Shown here: piece by piece, positions 61,477 through 64,000 of the stretch
Layout of the letters: each line of letters begins with the position of its first letter
Numbering within the stretch: position 1 is the first letter of the stretch
Source: Chitinophagaceae bacterium
Lineage (GTDB): Bacteria > Bacteroidota > Bacteroidia > Chitinophagales > Chitinophagaceae
Assembly (NCBI GenBank): GCA_023229465.1
Contig: JALNZE010000014.1
Location: forward strand, 18,113 to 82,112
Direction: 5' to 3'
DNA: 64,000 nt
The notes under the pieces: generated by a model
What the model was told of the DNA's origin: nothing
The model's database searches: none
What the model saw: the letters and a program-made list of their open reading frames with translations, nothing else
Program-made: the position numbers and the translations under genes

Positions 61477-63366
61477 ATGATAATGAGATATACTGCTCCG
61501 AAAATAAATCTGGTATTTGCCTGTGTTGTCGACAGAGATAAACCGGTACTGGCTGCAGTGATTTCATCCTATCTTGCTAAAAAAGATACCTATCTGCCGG
61601 TTTTTGAATTCCCTGGTGTTACTGCTGAAAACCAGGAATATGATACGGATGTTATCGATCCCAATACATTGAGCCAGCTACGTGCCAATCGCTATTCAAC
61701 ATTTATGAACAATGTTTTGGCCAGGATGAAATTTGATGGTAACCTGATCCTTGCAGGACTGTCACAGGAACAAAAAAGCTTTATTACCAGGTATCCTGCT
61801 GTGAATTATATTGAAATAGATTCCATAGCCGATGCCGACTTTATCCTGTCTTCCTTTCCTGAAATGCCAACAGAAATAATACAATGCAGAGGAGACGATA
61901 TATGTGCAGGACTCTATGTTGCCATGAAACAAAAGCAAATCCTCAAAATTAACGAGTTCGCCGAATTAATTGTCCTGCCCGAATTAGACAAATGCGGTAT
62001 TGTCATTATAGAGAATGAAGGCTACGCCCGTTCCATCACTGCGATCAATTATGCTTTTTCTGTCGATGCACAAATTTGTATAGTCAAAGAACTTGGCAAC
62101 AACGAAGAATATTATGTGCAGAGTCTGTTGCAGGATTGGCAAAGAGGAAAAAGCGGGGCTTATGAAGTATTGCAGGAAATGGTAAAAAGCAGAGTAAAAG
62201 ATATAGGTTTTAAAAAATATTTATGGGCAACTTTTTTTACCCAGGGGCTTCCTTATTCTCTTATTATACAAAACGAGGTTCCGTGCAGCTATGTAAACAT
62301 TCATTATAACCCAGATATATTTATTGCTAATACAATTTTATTTGAACGCAATCATTATTCAGGAGGCGCGGGTGTATTTTCACCTTTATTTTTCCAGGAC
62401 GAGGAAACAAGATTTGTCTCAGGTATTTTGAATTATCAAAACTATTTCGTGAAAGAACTGGTCGGAAAAGAAGCGACCGTATTTAACTTGGATATGCACT
62501 TAAAAGAATTTCCCTATGACATATTTCATATCTGCAGTCATGGCGGTGAAATCAAAGGTAACCTTATAGCCGAAACATTCATTGATCGCTATGGACATCA
62601 GCATGTGATAGAATATGAAAGTGTTATGAGCGTGACACCTGGAAATAAAGCCGGGTACCTTAAACTGCAAAGGAAAATGTTTTATAAAAGAGCCGATGGC
62701 ATGCCATGGGCAAGTCCTGAACTAAAAGAAAAATGGTCCCGCGAAATTTATTCGGATATGCATAATGCTATGCATATCAGTTCGGCATCGGCCAAGAAAA
62801 TCCTTAAATCAAATATTACAGTAACCAGTTCTTGCGCGATAGAATGTTCTGATAATGTTTACCAAGGTATGATGGAAACAATAGCATCACATTCCTCACC
62901 AATTATTTTTAATAACACCTGTTCTTCATGGTTTCATATCGCGATGCCTTTTCTTGATGCGGGGGCCAGGGGATACATCGGAACATTATGGAGTGTGCCT
63001 ACCGTTGATGCCGCAAATTATGCAAGGGCATTTTATATAGGGGCTAATAAGGGCAACCTGATAATGGCAATGCATAACGCACGTTCCGTTCTAAAAGGAG
63101 ATGTAAGTGAGAACATTTATGTTTTATGGGGTCTTCACTTTTCCACACTTCCTTCATTGCCGGACAAATATCTGGTCAAACGGCATGTGTTCATGAGAAT
63201 GATTCAATCATTCCGGCATTGGGCACACAGCTATCATCAGGTTAGCAAGGTCAAAACAAAAGAGTCAATTATGGAGCTAATGAAATGGATTGGCCTTCAA
63301 CTCGGATCAGGTTGGACCCAGGATGAAAAGGAGCGCTATCAAAAAGAAATGAAAGAATCTTTGTAA
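61477..63366 (+). CDS. CHAT-domain caspase-like protein
   Basis: A 629-residue protein with a C-terminal CHAT (caspase HetF associated with TPRs) peptidase domain. The His of the dyad is His355 in 'DIFHICSHGGEIKG' and the Cys is Cys482 in 'IIFNNTCSSWFHIAMPFLDAGARGYIGTLWSVPTVDAANYARAF'; the 'GARGYIGTLW' segment is a CHAT hallmark. The two residues are 127 apart, more than the usual 50-60, so the domain has an insertion of about 70 residues (about 365-440). The N-terminal about 340 residues are unfamiliar, without TPRs, and could be the sensor or partner-binding part. CHAT proteases are activated in several phage-defence systems; no target gene is adjacent. Confidence 0.8.
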   Translation: MIMRYTAPKINLVFACVVDRDKPVLAAVISSYLAKKDTYLPVFEFPGVTAENQEYDTDVIDPNTLSQLRANRYSTFMNNVLARMKFDGNLILAGLSQEQKSFITRYPAVNYIEIDSIADADFILSSFPEMPTEIIQCRGDDICAGLYVAMKQKQILKINEFAELIVLPELDKCGIVIIENEGYARSITAINYAFSVDAQICIVKELGNNEEYYVQSLLQDWQRGKSGAYEVLQEMVKSRVKDIGFKKYLWATFFTQGLPYSLIIQNEVPCSYVNIHYNPDIFIANTILFERNHYSGGAGVFSPLFFQDEETRFVSGILNYQNYFVKELVGKEATVFNLDMHLKEFPYDIFHICSHGGEIKGNLIAETFIDRYGHQHVIEYESVMSVTPGNKAGYLKLQRKMFYKRADGMPWASPELKEKWSREIYSDMHNAMHISSASAKKILKSNITVTSSCAIECSDNVYQGMMETIASHSSPIIFNNTCSSWFHIAMPFLDAGARGYIGTLWSVPTVDAANYARAFYIGANKGNLIMAMHNARSVLKGDVSENIYVLWGLHFSTLPSLPDKYLVKRHVFMRMIQSFRHWAHSYHQVSKVKTKESIMELMKWIGLQLGSGWTQDEKERYQKEMKESL

Positions 63367-63453
63367 TCAGGCCGGGATAAAACGTGATGGGTGCTTGATT
63401 GATTTTTCAAGCGCGTCCAGCATTTCCAGGAAAAATTTTCGGCTTCCTGTCAT
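63367..63453 (-). CDS. Small ORF, possibly translationally coupled
   Basis: 28 residues (MTGSRKFFLEMLDALEKSIK...). Its ATG overlaps the stop of the upstream minus-strand frame (TGATG), the pattern of coupled genes, and its stop falls just beyond the CHAT stop. No family recognised. It may be a real small gene or, like its upstream neighbour, a decayed fragment. Confidence 0.25.
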   Translation of the reverse strand: MTGSRKFFLEMLDALEKSIKHPSRFIPA

Positions 63454-63689
63454 CACGTAACCTGCTCATTTTCTGGCATATGAAATACCACGGCTTTTTG
63501 CTCATCAAACATAATTTCTGCTTTTCCTTTCAAAATTTCATCCCAAATAGATCTTATCGTCTGATCAATACCAATAACCACCCACTGCTTTATCTTTTGA
63601 TCTTCCCAAATTGTTTCTGCGTTTCCGTCTTGTCCTTTGGAAGGGTATCAGTAAATTTTATCCGGAGCCTTTTCTTCTAACTGGCGCAA
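63453..63689 (-). pseudogene. Broken ORF of unknown family
   Basis: A minus-strand frame of 79 codons from a possible TTG start (63687-63689) with one in-frame TGA at 63648-63650, where a Trp would suit the context (KIY-stop-YPSKG). The part after the stop ('IWEDQKIKQWVVIGIDQTI', 'AEIMFDEQKAVVFHMPENEQ') has normal protein composition and ends in TGATG overlap with the next ORF. I do not recognise the family. An inverted repeat and a promoter-like TAAATTTG lie upstream. Confidence 0.35.
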
Positions 63690-63696
63690 TTTACAT

Positions 63697-63734
63697 TAAT
63701 TAGGCTATTCACCCAGCCTAATTACCCAAATTTA
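63697..63734 (-). promoter_or_regulatory. Promoter-like element with inverted repeat for the minus-strand ORF
   Basis: TAAATTTG on the minus strand (63727-63734) fits a -7 element. Directly downstream, TAATTAGGCT (63697-63706) and AGCCTAATTA (63715-63724) form a perfect 10-bp inverted repeat, in operator position over the predicted transcription start. Confidence 0.45.
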
Positions 63735-64000
63735 TAAAATAAGTGTTAGTGGATTTTCCAGATGTAAGCTGCACACCCTATTCCTAATTTTGTTTGGAAT
63801 ATTCCTGTTCTGCTTTCCGTCCGCCGCCATAACACCAAGCAACTTTGATGCAATGTTTGTGTGCAGTATTTCATAGTTATTAATCGTTTAGTTATTTAGT
63901 GATACAGAATTCTCTACGCTGCATATCTGACGTGGCTTACATGAAAATATTTTTGCACCTGCTTTCTGTCATTTTTCCTATTGTTCATAAAATCTTCAAC
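63735..64000. other. Right edge of window, no complete gene
   Basis: No complete gene seen. An ATG at 63941 opens a frame that runs to the window end with hydrophobic residues (MKIFLHLLSVIFPIVHKIFN), which could be the start of an exported protein, but 20 codons are too few for a call. Confidence 0.3.

Noticed and set aside
63399..63680. 93-codon plus-strand frame after the CHAT gene
   Set aside because: Phe/Leu/Asn-rich shadow; the minus strand at the same place reads as more protein-like (broken) sequence.

Overview
The window looks like a chromosome segment of a Bacteroidota bacterium, most likely family Chitinophagaceae (inferred, not proven). The signs are: moderate AT richness; promoters of the Bacteroidota type (TAnnTTTG at -7 with TTTG/TTG about 19-21 bases upstream); near absence of Shine-Dalgarno sequences; type III glutamine synthetase; GLPGLI-like, PKD/type IX secretion and TonB-era outer-membrane style proteins; acetyltransferase-type methionine synthesis; and a large alpha-2-macroglobulin.

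Region 1 (1-17.8 kb) is mostly minus-strand housekeeping: purL-hldD-proC-pyrG, a dipeptidyl peptidase IV, a DUF5995-like gene, yidC and a GLPGLI-like secreted protein; glnN runs the other way; then efp-accB-accC. The elongation factor P carries arginine, not lysine, at its modifiable loop tip. Region 2 (18-40 kb) holds a secreted PKD protein, sucD, a 2069-residue alpha-2-macroglobulin with an intact CSEQ thioester motif, a FAD oxidoreductase, an MFS permease, aspS, rarA, a REP-like palindrome array beside a Y1 transposase (RAYT-like), a flavin amine-oxidase-like protein, an ElaA-like acetyltransferase and uvrA.

Region 3 (40.4-45.5 kb) is a methionine/homoserine operon, metY-metX-hom. It is preceded by an unusual stacked control region: a SAM-I riboswitch with a terminator, then a truncated cystathionine gamma-synthase-like fragment, then a second promoter and a 29-codon leader ORF with eight cysteines, six of them in nine consecutive positions... 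this resembles a cysteine-responsive attenuator and is the most striking find in the window. Region 4 (45.8-53.6 kb) holds a GAF-PAS histidine kinase followed by two tandem NarL-type response regulators, a DEAD-box helicase and a surface operon of di-heme oxidoreductase, Rieske lipoprotein and porin with palindromes at its promoter.

Region 5 (53.6-64 kb) is accessory and defence-like: a broken hipA remnant, a Fic protein behind five TTTTACAGTA iterons, a tRNA 3'-end-like fragment that may mark an island boundary, a RadC-type JAB protein, a GC-rich structured intergenic segment, a TrlF-like PHP/SMC-type ATPase, an overlapping winged-helix/nucleotidyltransferase toxin-antitoxin-like pair, and a 629-residue CHAT caspase-like protein preceded by a perfect 30-bp palindrome. 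No integrase, CRISPR array or complete tRNA/rRNA was seen. All functional calls are by reading motifs; no database search was possible.
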